A DNA stretch of 64,000 nucleotides from Falsiroseomonas sp051433165 (GCF_051433165.1 NZ_JBHMFS010000010.1:127741-191740); one strand, 5' to 3'; shown: positions 31,897 through 40,684, counted from the first letter of the stretch. The notes: generated by a model not told the origin, from the letters alone. Program-made: numbers and translations.

Positions 31897-32871
31897 TCAG
31901 TTGGCGCGCCACTCACGGATGCGGCGCAGCAGCGCGCCGTCCAGCGTGCGCTCATACTCCGCGAAGGCCGGGGCCAGCGCGGTCTGGAAGGCGGCGGAAT
32001 CCACCTGCGTCACCACCGTCATGCCACGGCGGCGCAACTCCTCGACGCCGGACTGCTCGTCGGAGGTGACGCGCGCGCGGTTGGCGGCGGCGCCGGCCTT
32101 GGCGGCTTCCATGAAGGCGGCGCGATCGGCCGCCGACATGCGTGCCAGCATCGCCGGGTTGCAGATCAGGATGGCCGGGGAATAGACGTGGCCGGTCAGC
32201 GTCAGGAAGCGCTGCACCTGGTTCAGGTTGTTCGCCACGATGACCGGAATCGGGTTCTCCTGCCCGTCCACGGTGCCCTGCTGCAAGGCCGGCACCAATT
32301 CGGAGAACGCCATCGGGGTCGGCAGCGCGCCGAGCGTCGAGAAGGCGCGCATATGCACCTGGTTCTCCATCGTGCGGACCTTCAGGCCGCGCACATCGGC
32401 GGGGTTGTTCACTTCGCGCCGCGAATTGGTCAGGTGGCGGAAGCCGTTCTCCATCCAGACCACGCCGGTCAGGCCGCGGGCGGAGAAGCGGCCGAGCATG
32501 GTCTGGCCGATTTCACTGTCCAGCACGCCGCGGGCATGGGCGGTGTCGCGGAACAGGAAGGGCACGTCCAGGTTGCGGGTTTCCGGCACGAAATTGCCGA
32601 CCGGGCCGGTGGAGGTGATGACGCATTCGATGGTGCCGATCTGCACGCTCTCGATCGCCTCGCGCTCATTGTCGTTGCGCTGAATCACCACGCTGTAGCG
32701 GCCGGCGCTGGCGCGTTCGAAGGCTTCCTTCAGCGCGGTGGCGCCGGCGCCGTAATGGCTGTTCAGCGGCAGCGGGTGCTGGATGGTGATCTGGGTCTGC
32801 GCGAGGGCGGGCGCGGACAGTGGCAGCGCGAGCGCGGCGGCAAGGGCCAGCCGGCGGGACATGGTGATCAA
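31897..32871 (-). CDS. dctP: TRAP transporter solute receptor 2
   Basis: 324-residue periplasmic receptor, paralogue of receptor 1 with long identical stretches (SRREVN, TMENQVHMRAF, TLGALPTPMAFSEL, QQGTVDGQENPI). Signal SRRLALAAALALPLSAPAL, cleavage at LAQ-TQ. The conserved Arg lies in VRGLKVRTMENQ. GGAG is correctly spaced for TTG 32871 and too far from ATG 32862, so I prefer the TTG, but either is possible. It has its own promoter and is separated from dctP1 by a hairpin, so the two receptors can be expressed in different amounts. Confidence 0.92.
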   Translation of the reverse strand: MITMSRRLALAAALALPLSAPALAQTQITIQHPLPLNSHYGAGATALKEAFERASAGRYSVVIQRNDNEREAIESVQIGTIECVITSTGPVGNFVPETRNLDVPFLFRDTAHARGVLDSEIGQTMLGRFSARGLTGVVWMENGFRHLTNSRREVNNPADVRGLKVRTMENQVHMRAFSTLGALPTPMAFSELVPALQQGTVDGQENPIPVIVANNLNQVQRFLTLTGHVYSPAILICNPAMLARMSAADRAAFMEAAKAGAAANRARVTSDEQSGVEELRRRGMTVVTQVDSAAFQTALAPAFAEYERTLDGALLRRIREWRAN

Positions 32872-32892
32872 AGGCGTCTCTCCCCAGGGATC

Positions 32893-32956
32893 GGGGCGCC
32901 CTTGGCGGCGCCCCTTGGTGGCCCCGGGTATAAGTGAAGCGACCGCTGAGCTTCAA
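32893..32956 (-). promoter_or_regulatory. Promoter and leader hairpin for dctP2
   Basis: On the minus strand TTGAAG (32956-32951) and TATACC (32932-32927) are 18 bases apart, closely resembling the dctP1 promoter. The predicted 5' leader then contains GGGGCGCC (32893-32900) paired with GGCGCCCC (32907-32914), an eight-base stem, 22 bases before the start codon. Promoter call is by similarity to consensus. Confidence 0.45.
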
Positions 32957-33054
32957 GCAGTGCCGCAAAGGTGGCTCGGCCGCGCCGAATGGTGCTGGCT
33001 TTCAGCCCGTCGCATCCTACACTCCCGGCCCGGCGTCCGTGACAGGAGTCGTCG

Positions 33055-33285
33055 ATGACCGACCCGAAGGAGCCGCTGATCCGCGACTTGGTGGCGTGGA
33101 TCGCCGCCGCGCCGCGCCCCTATGCGGAGGTTATGGAAAGCTGGCGCACCAACTGCCCGCGGCTGACAGTCTGGGAGGATGCGGTGGAGCGCGGGCTGGT
33201 GACCTGCACGGCGCGGGACGGCGCCCTGCTGGTTGAGGCGACACCGGCCGGGCGCGCCGCGCTCAGCCCAGCAGCGCCACCATAG
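33055..33285 (+). CDS. Conserved small protein of unknown function
   Basis: 76 residues, ATG behind AGGAG. The sequence EVMESWRTNCPRLTVWEDAV then ERGLVTC looks like a compact helical, winged-helix-like domain that I recall as a conserved hypothetical in alphaproteobacteria. No catalytic or metal motif. The 3' end overlaps the convergent lactate-permease-like gene by 23 bases. Confidence 0.7.
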   Translation: MTDPKEPLIRDLVAWIAAAPRPYAEVMESWRTNCPRLTVWEDAVERGLVTCTARDGALLVEATPAGRAALSPAAPP

Positions 33286-34660
33286 CCCAGCCGACCAGCA
33301 CCACCCCGGCCAGGGACGGCGCCAGCAGTCGCCAGACCTGCGCCGGCCGCGCGCCATCGCCCGCCAGGCCGCAGATCATCGCGCAGACGGCAAAGGACAT
33401 GCCCGCCCCGGCCGCGCCGGCGAAGTTGTGCAGGGCAGGGGCCAGCAGCGGCGCCAGGCCCGAGGCCTCGCCGAGTGCGGCCTGTACCGGCATCAGCGCG
33501 GCGTTGGACCCGACATTGCTGCCGGTGACGATGCCCGAGGCCAGCCCCAGAACCGGCACGGCATAGGGTGCGGCCGGCCCCAGCCCCTCCGCCGCCGCGG
33601 TGGCGAGCGCACCGGCAATGCCCGCGCCGGCCATCCAGCGCGCCAGCACCACATACAGCAGCATCGCCTGCGCCGGCCGCAGCGCGCGCAGCAGGGCCGC
33701 CTGCGCGCGCGGCCCGGGCTCGGCGCGGCGCAGCAGCAAGGCGCCGGCCACCAGCCACAGCACGATGGACACATGGGTGATGGGGAAGCCGGGCAGATCG
33801 GCATAGGGCGTCCAGGCCGGCGCGCCGGACCAGGACCGCGCCAGCAGCAGCGCCGCCGTCAGCAGCAGGTAGGGGGCCAGGGACCGCCCGGCCCGCTGCC
33901 AGCCCTGCGCCCCCCGCGGCGGGTCCAGCCGCCACAGGGCGAACAGCAGCGGGATGCCGGTGGCGAGGATGCCCGCGACCTCGAAGGGGAACAGCGCGTG
34001 GGAGGCGAGCAGGAGGCCCGACACCACCAGCAGAAAGCCCATCTGCGCCGCCTTCTCCCGCCGCGGCACCGCAACCCCGGCGGCGGCGCAGAGGCGCCAC
34101 AGCACCGGCCCCATCAGCAGCAGCCAGGCGGCATTCGGCCAGGCGGTCAGCGCCGCGACATCCTGCGCTGGCAGCCCTGTCAGCGCCGCACCCAGCGAGG
34201 TGCCCGGCCCCAGCCCGCCCCAGGGCACCAGGGTCAGCGACAGCAATGCCATGGCGCCGGCCGGCGCCCCGCGCAGCCCCATGCCGCGGAGTGCGGAGAG
34301 CGCAAAGACGGCGCCGACGGCGAAGCCGGTGACGCTTTCCATGAAGCCGCCCATCAGCAGGCAGGCGACGAAGATGCGGCGCGGTTCTGGCGGCGTGTCG
34401 GCGGACGCGGCGCTTGGGCCGGCAACGGCGGCGTGAAACAGCAGCCCGCCCACCACCACGGCAATCGGCTTGGAGGCCAGGAAGGCGCCGCGCTGCGTTT
34501 CCTCCACCAGGAAGGGCAGCGTCGGCGCATCCAGCGTGGCCACCACGGCGGGCAGCGCGGCCACCAGGGCGGCGAGGACCGCGGGCACCGGCCCGGCGCG
34601 GCCGGACAGCAGCAGCGCCACCAGCAGCAGCAGTGGCGCCGCCTGCAGGGCAAGCATCAT
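33263..34660 (-). CDS. L-lactate permease-family transporter
   Basis: 465-residue polytopic membrane protein of the LctP family, proton-linked lactate/glycolate uptake. Landmarks are CLLMGGFMESVTGFAVGAVF, PWGGLGPGTSLGAALTG, GSNVGSNAALMPVQAALGE and HNFAGAAGAGMSFAVCAMI. It is about 80 residues shorter than typical LctP (about 550). Glycolate as substrate would fit the malate synthase at the window start, but that gene is distant. Start ATG 34660, with ATG 34657 adjacent. Confidence 0.87.
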   Translation of the reverse strand: MMLALQAAPLLLLVALLLSGRAGPVPAVLAALVAALPAVVATLDAPTLPFLVEETQRGAFLASKPIAVVVGGLLFHAAVAGPSAASADTPPEPRRIFVACLLMGGFMESVTGFAVGAVFALSALRGMGLRGAPAGAMALLSLTLVPWGGLGPGTSLGAALTGLPAQDVAALTAWPNAAWLLLMGPVLWRLCAAAGVAVPRREKAAQMGFLLVVSGLLLASHALFPFEVAGILATGIPLLFALWRLDPPRGAQGWQRAGRSLAPYLLLTAALLLARSWSGAPAWTPYADLPGFPITHVSIVLWLVAGALLLRRAEPGPRAQAALLRALRPAQAMLLYVVLARWMAGAGIAGALATAAAEGLGPAAPYAVPVLGLASGIVTGSNVGSNAALMPVQAALGEASGLAPLLAPALHNFAGAAGAGMSFAVCAMICGLAGDGARPAQVWRLLAPSLAGVVLVGWAMVALLG

Positions 34661-34725
34661 GGCATCAGCCCCGCGGCGCCGCGACGCCTTGCCAGCCCGG
34701 CGGCGCCACGCCAATCCTGCGCGCC

Positions 34726-35142
34726 ATGCCGCTTCTCTACGCCGCCTATGGCAGCAACCTCGACCACGCCCGCATGCGCGAACGCTGCGAAGGCGCCGAG
34801 CCGGCGGGCACCGCGCTGCTGCCCGGCTGGCGCCTGGTGCTGCGGCGCTATGCGGATATCGAGCTGGATGGGGCGAGCCTTCTGCCCATCGGCCTGTGGC
34901 GCATCCGCCCCAGGCATCTCCGCAGCCTCGACAAGTTCGAGGGTACGGCGCTCGGCATCTATGAACGCCTGAAGGTGGCGCTTCCGGAAGGCGGTGAGGC
35001 CTGGATCTATGCCGGGCGGCGGCTGCGGGCCGGGCCGCCGGAGGGGTGGTATGTGGGGCATCTGCGCCTCGGCTACCGGGCGTTCGGGTTGGAGTCCGGG
35101 CCGCTGGATGCGGCGCTGTCCGCCTGCGGCTTCGGCGACTGA
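34726..35142 (+). CDS. Gamma-glutamylcyclotransferase-like protein
   Basis: 138-residue protein of the GGCT/AIG2 fold, releasing 5-oxoproline from gamma-glutamyl amines. The substrate loop YAAYGSNLDHARM is at residues 5-17 and the catalytic Glu lies in LRSLDKFEGTALGIY (about residue 70). No signal. A gamma-glutamyltransferase-like gene sits about 30 kb away at 2615, but no operon link exists. Its last 70 bases overlap the convergent DMT transporter tail. Confidence 0.85.
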   Translation: MPLLYAAYGSNLDHARMRERCEGAEPAGTALLPGWRLVLRRYADIELDGASLLPIGLWRIRPRHLRSLDKFEGTALGIYERLKVALPEGGEAWIYAGRRLRAGPPEGWYVGHLRLGYRAFGLESGPLDAALSACGFGD

Positions 35143-36044
35143 ATCGGCAAGGCCGCCTGCGCATTGGCGGCCAGCGGCGCCGCCCGGCGGCGCGTCACCT
35201 GCGCCTCCCGCCGCGTGATGTACAGCGCGGAGCCCACGATCAGCGCGGCGCCGAAGCCGAGCCAGGCATCTGGCACCTCATCGAACAACAGCACACCCGT
35301 CGCCGCGGCGAAGATCAGCCGGACATAGGAGATCGGCGCCACCACGCTGGCATCCACCATCCGCAGCGCATTGATCCACAGATGCATGGCAAACGGCCCG
35401 CAGATCGCGCAGAGCAGCAATAGGAAAAAGTTTCCCCAGCCCGGCCAGGCCAGCCCCGGCAGCGCCACCGGCAGCGCGACGGAAACCGCCACCACGCCGA
35501 TCCAGAACATGATGGTGCCGGTGCGCTCCGTCCGCGCCAGGGTCTTGGTGGTCAGCACGATCACCGCGCCCATCAGCGCCGAGGCCAGCGCCGCCGCCAG
35601 CGGCCAATCCAGCGCCACCGCCCCGGCCTCGCCGGGCCGCACGATCGCGATGACGCCGGCAAACCCCACCAGCGTCGCGCTCCAGCGCCGCCAGCGCACC
35701 TTCTCCCCCAGCACCGGCCCGGCCAACGCCGTGACGAACAGAACGGAGGTGAAGGACAGCACGGTGGCGGTGGCCAGCGGCAGGCCGGTGAAGGCGAGGT
35801 AGTAGGTGTACCAGGACACGATGGAGAGCAGGCCGCGAAAGATCTGCATCGGCAGCGCGCGGGTCCGCGGCAGGGTCGGGTCGCGCAGCAGCGCCGGCAG
35901 CGTCCAGCCCAGCTGCCCCAGCGCGCGCGCCAGCACCAGGGTCGCGAGCGGCACACCCTCGATGGCCTTCACCAGCGTCGTCTCCAGGTTGAAGACGAAG
36001 CCCGCGGCAACGGAGAGCAGTGCGGCCTTGGCGAATGGGCTCAT
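35073..36044 (-). CDS. EamA/DMT-family transporter (downstream of tandem pair)
   Basis: 323-residue inner-membrane protein with ten helices. FNLETTLVKAIEGVPLATLV, YYLAFTGLPLATATVLSFTS, VLGEKVRWRRWSATLVG and LLFDEVPDAWLGFGAALIVG give two EamA repeats. The hydrophilic tail after residue 290 (PIQSPKPQADSAASSGPDSN) is low-complexity and lies antisense to the neighbouring cyclotransferase gene. Start by ATGA overlap with the paralogue upstream. Likely metabolite exporter. Confidence 0.88.
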   Translation of the reverse strand: MSPFAKAALLSVAAGFVFNLETTLVKAIEGVPLATLVLARALGQLGWTLPALLRDPTLPRTRALPMQIFRGLLSIVSWYTYYLAFTGLPLATATVLSFTSVLFVTALAGPVLGEKVRWRRWSATLVGFAGVIAIVRPGEAGAVALDWPLAAALASALMGAVIVLTTKTLARTERTGTIMFWIGVVAVSVALPVALPGLAWPGWGNFFLLLLCAICGPFAMHLWINALRMVDASVVAPISYVRLIFAAATGVLLFDEVPDAWLGFGAALIVGSALYITRREAQVTRRRAAPLAANAQAALPIQSPKPQADSAASSGPDSNPNAR

Positions 36045-36922
36045 CGGCGGCGCGCTTCCGCCACGGTGATGACCAGGGCGCCGGACAGGATGATGGCGGC
36101 GCCGATCCAGCCGAACAGATCCGGCACCTCGTTGAACAAAATCCAGCCGGCGGCGGTCACCACCACCAGGCGCAGATACTGGAAGGGGGCGATGGCGCTG
36201 GCCTCGCCATGGCGCAGCGCCTCCGTCACCAGGAAGATGATGCCGGGCATCACGGTGGCGACCACCAGCAGCAGGCCCAGTTCGAACAGGCCGGGCGGCA
36301 CCCAGGCCGCCACAGCCAGCGGCAGCACGCCGAGGCTGGTGAACACGCCAACCCAGGCCAGCACGGTCAGCGTGCTGTCCGTGCGCGTCAGGCTGCGGGA
36401 CGACAGCGTGATGCCGCACCAGGCGATGGCCGCGGCGATGGCGGCCGCGGCCCCCAGCGCATCCACCTCCGCCCCCGGCCGCAGCATCACGGCCACGCCG
36501 AGCAGCCCGGCGATGGTGCCGAACCAGCGCCAGCGATCCACCCGTTCGCCCAGGATCGGTGCGGCGAGCAGTGTGGTGAACATGACATTGGTGAAGGACA
36601 GCACCGTGCCCGTCGCCATGTCGAGCCGGGTAAAGGAGTAATAGTAAAGCCCCCAGCAGATGAGGGAGGACATGCCCCGCAGCAGGTGCATCGGCAGTCG
36701 CTTGGTGCGGAACACGGCCAGCCCGCTGGTCGCGATGCGCGGCGAGACCCACAGAAGCTGGCCGAGGGCGCGGGCGAAAAGCTGCACCTCGATCGGGATG
36801 CCGCGCGCGGTCATCCAGCGGATCATCAGCACCTCCGCCGCGAACAGCACGGCGGCCGCCGACATCAGCGCCGCGCCCTTCAGATTGCCACTTCGATCCG
36901 GGCGCCGTGTTTCGGGACGCAT
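36041..36922 (-). CDS. EamA/DMT-family transporter (upstream of tandem pair)
   Basis: 293-residue paralogue of the preceding entry: YYYSFTRLDMATGTVLSFTN, ILGERVDRWRWFGTIAG, ILFNEVPDLFGWIGAAII. Ten predicted helices. Start ATG 36922 lacks a clear ribosome site; ATG 36865 (MSAAAVLFAAEVL) begins at the first helix and is a good alternative. Two adjacent single-chain DMT proteins may act as a heterodimer or independent exporters. Confidence 0.88.
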   Translation of the reverse strand: MRPETRRPDRSGNLKGAALMSAAAVLFAAEVLMIRWMTARGIPIEVQLFARALGQLLWVSPRIATSGLAVFRTKRLPMHLLRGMSSLICWGLYYYSFTRLDMATGTVLSFTNVMFTTLLAAPILGERVDRWRWFGTIAGLLGVAVMLRPGAEVDALGAAAAIAAAIAWCGITLSSRSLTRTDSTLTVLAWVGVFTSLGVLPLAVAAWVPPGLFELGLLLVVATVMPGIIFLVTEALRHGEASAIAPFQYLRLVVVTAAGWILFNEVPDLFGWIGAAIILSGALVITVAEARRR

Positions 36923-37030
36923 TGACGCGGCGCTGGTCCTGTCTAGCCTGGGACGCAGGGTGGTCTGGCGGCCCCGCGCCGCGCAAGGGCGCCGCACGCA
37001 TGGCCGTCATCGGCAGAAGGGGATTGAGGC

Positions 37031-38083
37031 TTGGCAGGCAGGGATGGGGCGCGGGAGGCGGTGGACCATGGTCCGATCCTGATCTGGGGCGCGGGGGCCA
37101 TCGGTGGCACCATCGGCGCGCATCTGGTGCGCGCGCGGCACGCCGTGGTGTTCTGCGATGTCGTCGCCGACCATGTCGCCGCCATCGTCGACCCGATGCG
37201 CGGCCTGACGATCGAGGGCCCCGTCTCCCGCCCCCGCATCAGCGCGCCGGCGGTGCTGCCCGGCCAGGTGAAGGGGGTGTTTCGCCGCATCTTCCTGGCC
37301 GTGAAGACGCATGACACGGAAGCCGCCTGCCGCCAGTTGCTGCCGCATTTGGCCGAGGACGGCTATGTGCTGTCCTTGCAGAACGGGCTGTGCGAGCGGG
37401 TGATCGCGGAGGTCTGCGGCGCGCAGCGCACCCTGGGCGCCTTCGTCAATTTCGGCGCCGACTGGATCGAGCCGGGCCGCATCCTCTACGGCAATCGCGG
37501 CGCCGTCGTGGTGGGCGAGCTGGATGGTGCCACCACGCCGCGCGTGCAGGCGCTGCACAAGCTGCTGGCCGAGACCTTCGAGCCGGATGCGGTTCTGACG
37601 CCCAACATCTGGGGCTATCTGTGGGGCAAGCTGGCCTATTCCAGCCTGCTCTACGCGCAGGGCCTGGCGGAGAAGGGCATCGCCGACACGCTCGCCCGCA
37701 CCGAATTGCTGCCGTTGGTGCGCGCTCTGTGCGGGGAGGTGATCGCGGTGGCGCGGGCGGAGGGTGTGACGCCGCTGGGCTTCAATGGCTTCGACCCGAA
37801 CGCCTTCGGGCCGGGCGGTACGGAGGACGCCGCGCGCGCCTCGATGGCGGCGATGGAGGCCTTCAACCGCCCCAACGCAAAAACCCATTCCGGCGTCTGG
37901 CGCGATCTGTGGGTGCGCCATCGCGCGACGCCCGCCGATGCCCAGATCGGCGCGGTGCCGCCGATCGGCCGCACCCATGGCCTGGCCTGCCCGACGCTGG
38001 AACGGCTGATCGCCATGATCCACCAATGCGAGCGCGGCGAGCGCCCGATGTCCGACGCAAATCTCACGGAGCTGATGGCATGA
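37031..38083 (+). CDS. 2-dehydropantoate 2-reductase-family protein (ApbA/PanE)
   Basis: 350-residue NADP-dependent ketoacid reductase. The nucleotide site ILIWGAGAIGGTIGAHLVR is near residue 16, the catalytic Lys lies in the LWGKLAYSSLLYAQG region (about 200), and LSLQNGLCERV matches the PanE core. Because it is coupled by ATGA to a short-chain dehydrogenase, a role in catabolic beta-keto acid reduction is more likely than pantothenate synthesis. Start TTG 37031 or GTG 37061; both have modest sites. Confidence 0.85.
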   Translation: MAGRDGAREAVDHGPILIWGAGAIGGTIGAHLVRARHAVVFCDVVADHVAAIVDPMRGLTIEGPVSRPRISAPAVLPGQVKGVFRRIFLAVKTHDTEAACRQLLPHLAEDGYVLSLQNGLCERVIAEVCGAQRTLGAFVNFGADWIEPGRILYGNRGAVVVGELDGATTPRVQALHKLLAETFEPDAVLTPNIWGYLWGKLAYSSLLYAQGLAEKGIADTLARTELLPLVRALCGEVIAVARAEGVTPLGFNGFDPNAFGPGGTEDAARASMAAMEAFNRPNAKTHSGVWRDLWVRHRATPADAQIGAVPPIGRTHGLACPTLERLIAMIHQCERGERPMSDANLTELMA

Positions 38084-38838
38084 ACATTCGATATGACGGC
38101 GTCGTGGTGGCCGTGACAGGCGCCGGCCACGGCTATGGCCGCGCCATCGCCCGCGAATTCGCCCGGGTCGGCGCCAAGGTTTTCGCCTGCGATCTCTCGG
38201 CCGAGGAACTGAAGGAAACCGCGAAAACCGAGGGCAGCATCACCACCGCCGCCTTCGACCTGACGGCCAAGGGCGCCGCCGCGGGCTGGATCCGCGATGT
38301 CGAACAGGCCACCGGCCAACCCATCGGCGTGCTGGTCTGCAATGCCGGCGGCGTACGCGGCCAGGTGATGCGGCCGATCGAGGACGTGCCGGAGGAAGAC
38401 TGGCACGCGATCTTCGACATCAACACCCACGCCGCCTTCAACTTGGCCAAGGCCGTTGCGCCGGGGATGAAGAAGGCGAAGACCGGCCGCATCGTCACCA
38501 TCAGCAGCGGCGCCGGGCTGAAGGCGAGCCTCACCGGCATCCAGGCCTATTGTTCCTCCAAGCACGCGCTGGTGGGCCTGACGCGGCAGCTCTCGCGCGA
38601 ATTCGGCCCCTTCGGCATCACCGTGAATTCCGTGGCGCCGGGCTTCGCGCTGTCCAATGCCGCCTCGATCAAGCAGTTCGAGAGCTATGGGGAGGAAGGC
38701 CAGAAGGCGATGCTGAACCGCATCGCCATGCGCCGGCTGGGGGAGCCGGAGGACATGGCACATGCCGTGATGTTCTTCGCGTCGCCCTTCGCGAGCTGGA
38801 TCACCGGCCAGATCCTGCAGGTGGACGGGGGGAGCTGA
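38080..38838 (+). CDS. Short-chain dehydrogenase/reductase
   Basis: 252-residue classical SDR. TGAGHGYGRAIAREF gives the cofactor site, Asp after the second strand (FACDLSAEE) suggests NAD preference, NAGG follows, then catalytic Ser in VTISSGAGL and Tyr-Lys in YCSSKHALVG. The C-terminal TGQILQVDGGS is standard. It is coupled to the PanE-like gene, so the pair may carry out two oxidoreductions of one pathway. Substrate unknown. Confidence 0.92.
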   Translation: MNIRYDGVVVAVTGAGHGYGRAIAREFARVGAKVFACDLSAEELKETAKTEGSITTAAFDLTAKGAAAGWIRDVEQATGQPIGVLVCNAGGVRGQVMRPIEDVPEEDWHAIFDINTHAAFNLAKAVAPGMKKAKTGRIVTISSGAGLKASLTGIQAYCSSKHALVGLTRQLSREFGPFGITVNSVAPGFALSNAASIKQFESYGEEGQKAMLNRIAMRRLGEPEDMAHAVMFFASPFASWITGQILQVDGGS

Positions 38839-38854
38839 CCCCCGCCCGCCCGGG

Positions 38855-39640
38855 TCACTTCAGCAACGGGCCGTTCAGCGACGGGCCGGTCAGCGGCGGG
38901 CCGGAGGGCTTGCCGTCCCAGCTCTGGACCATCCAGGTATAGGCGGTGGTCCAGGCCGGGTCGGTGTTCGGCGGCAGGCGGCCGGCGCGGAGGTCCTCCA
39001 GGTGGACATCCGCAAGCTGCAGATGCGGCAGCTCGCCCGCCTTGGAAACCAGTCCCTCATCGGCGCCCACGGCATGCAGCCGGTCCCACATCCGCGCCTG
39101 GCCCTCATCCGCATCCCAGGACCAGCGGCCTTCCTGCACCAGCACGAAATCCGCGGCCAGGCCGAACTGGTGCAGGCTTTCGAAGGCGCGGACCGGGGTG
39201 AGGATGCGGCCGGTGCGGCTGCGGCCGGAGGCGTAGAGGTGGTTCTGGCGCCAGGGGCCGCGCATGCCCTCATAGATGCCGAAGGGAATGCCCTCCGCAT
39301 TCAGCCGCGCCACGGTCCGCAGCGCCTTGTTGCGGAAGGCCGGGTGCAGCATCTTCGGCTCGCGGTTCACCCGGTCCACGTTGCGCCAGGGGAAGGTCTC
39401 GGTCACGTGCTGCGGCGCCTTGGCGCCCGCCACCTGGCGGCGCAGCAGCCCGGCCGGGGCGAAGCCCTTCTGGCCGGAGGGCGCCTCCACCGGCAGCCAC
39501 CCTTCCGCGACATCCCCCGTCAGTACCACCACCTGGTCGATCGGCAGCGTGCGGATCGCCTTCTGGTCCGGGCCCGGGCCCTCGCGCAGCTCCGTCGTGG
39601 CCGTGACGCGGTACAGGATGGGGTAGGTGGGTTCAGTCAT
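38855..39640 (-). CDS. M15-type (endolysin-like) peptidase with N-terminal SH3 domain
   Basis: 261 residues. Residues about 8-68 form a bacterial SH3-like domain (YRVTATTELREGPG, GWLPVEAPSGQKGFA). Residues about 90-235 match phage L-alanyl-D-glutamate peptidases: FGIYEGMRGPWRQNHLYASG, then the zinc motif SLHQFGLAADFVL and the third ligand His in LPHLQLADVH. The C-terminus is a degenerate 15-bp repeat (GPPLT-GPSLN-GPLLK). No signal peptide is present, so export would need a holin-like or lytic route, or it acts in the cytoplasm after lysis. Confidence 0.85.
   Translation of the reverse strand: MTEPTYPILYRVTATTELREGPGPDQKAIRTLPIDQVVVLTGDVAEGWLPVEAPSGQKGFAPAGLLRRQVAGAKAPQHVTETFPWRNVDRVNREPKMLHPAFRNKALRTVARLNAEGIPFGIYEGMRGPWRQNHLYASGRSRTGRILTPVRAFESLHQFGLAADFVLVQEGRWSWDADEGQARMWDRLHAVGADEGLVSKAGELPHLQLADVHLEDLRAGRLPPNTDPAWTTAYTWMVQSWDGKPSGPPLTGPSLNGPLLK
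38858..38902 (-). repeat. Three degenerate 15-bp repeats at the C-terminus of the M15 peptidase gene
   Basis: Units 38888-38902, 38873-38887 and 38858-38872 encode GPPLT, GPSLN and GPLLK directly before the stop. They are in-frame like the other gene-end repeats here, but the stop codon itself is not duplicated and the copies have diverged more. Confidence 0.8.
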
Positions 39641-39718
39641 GCGGAACGACCTTGTGGGGAGGAGGGCGAAGGTAACGTGTGGTCGGCGCCTTAGCCAGTG
39701 AGGGCGAGCGGCGGTGGC

Positions 39719-40684
39719 TCAGCCCTTCGGCATCCAGACCGCCGGCGCTTCGCTGCCGGTCTGGCTGGTGATGCGGGTGTAGTGCTCCGGCCGGCGATGC
39801 CGGGCGAAGTTGAAGATGGTGCTGCGGCCGAGTTCGCACATGCCGAGGTCGCAATCGGCGATGATCACCTCATCATCCCAGCTGGTCGCCTGGGCCATGA
39901 TCTCGCCCTGCGGGTTGACGATGATGGAATGGCCGAACAGCTCATGCCCATCCTCGCTGCCCGCCTTGGCGACGCCGACGCCGAAACACGCATTCTGGTA
40001 GCAGCCGGCCTGGATCGACAGGTGGCTGTGGGCGACACGCAGGTGATGCGCCTCGAAGCCCCGGTTTTCCATGTTCAGGCTGGGCGTGTTGTAGCCGAGC
40101 ATGACCAGTTCCACCTGCTGCAACCCCAGCACGCGCCAGGCTTCCGGCCAGCGGCGGTCATTGCAGATGATCATGCCGATATTCACCGGCCCGGCGCTGC
40201 CGATGGGCGCGCGCACCACCGGGAACCCGAGGTCACCCGGCTCGAAATAGCGCTTCTCCAGGTGCTGGACCGTCCGCACCGGGTCGAACTCCGCATGGCC
40301 GGGCAGATGTACCTTGCGGTATTTCAGCACGATCTCGCCGGTGGGGTGGACGAAGACGGCGGTGTTGTAGCGATGGCCGTCCGGCGTCTTTTCCGCATAG
40401 CCCAGGTGGAAGGCCACGCCGAGCCGCCGCGCCGCGTCGAACAGCGGCGCGGTCTCATTCGAGGGCAGGGCGTGCTCGTACCAATGGTCCGCCTCGGCCA
40501 GGTTCTCCTGGTACCAGCGGGGGAAGAAGGTGGTCAGGGCGAGTTCGGGAAACACCACCACCTCCGCCCCCCGGCGCGCCGCGGTCTCCATCAGGCGGAT
40601 CATGCGATCCACCGCCACGTCCCGGCCCTCGGCCTTCTGGATGGGACCCATCTGGGCGGCGGCGACGACGAGGCGGCGGGTCAT
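39719..40684 (-). CDS. N-carbamoyl-D-amino-acid hydrolase-like nitrilase-superfamily enzyme 1
   Basis: 321-residue carbon-nitrogen hydrolase, expected to release CO2, ammonia and an amino acid from an N-carbamoyl amino acid. The triad is Glu47 (VVVFPELALTTFFP), Lys124 (LKYRKVHLPG) and Cys174 (MIICNDRRWPEAWR), at almost the positions known for the Agrobacterium enzyme (47, 127, 172). Cytoplasmic. Downstream paralogue of the next entry, at the end of a run that starts with a hydantoinase-type amidohydrolase. Confidence 0.88.
   Translation of the reverse strand: MTRRLVVAAAQMGPIQKAEGRDVAVDRMIRLMETAARRGAEVVVFPELALTTFFPRWYQENLAEADHWYEHALPSNETAPLFDAARRLGVAFHLGYAEKTPDGHRYNTAVFVHPTGEIVLKYRKVHLPGHAEFDPVRTVQHLEKRYFEPGDLGFPVVRAPIGSAGPVNIGMIICNDRRWPEAWRVLGLQQVELVMLGYNTPSLNMENRGFEAHHLRVAHSHLSIQAGCYQNACFGVGVAKAGSEDGHELFGHSIIVNPQGEIMAQATSWDDEVIIADCDLGMCELGRSTIFNFARHRRPEHYTRITSQTGSEAPAVWMPKG

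Noticed and set aside
37031..38083. Pantothenate biosynthesis gene panE
   Set aside because: Fold matches, but the coupling to an SDR and lack of panB/panC make a catabolic ketoacid reductase more likely; no symbol assigned.
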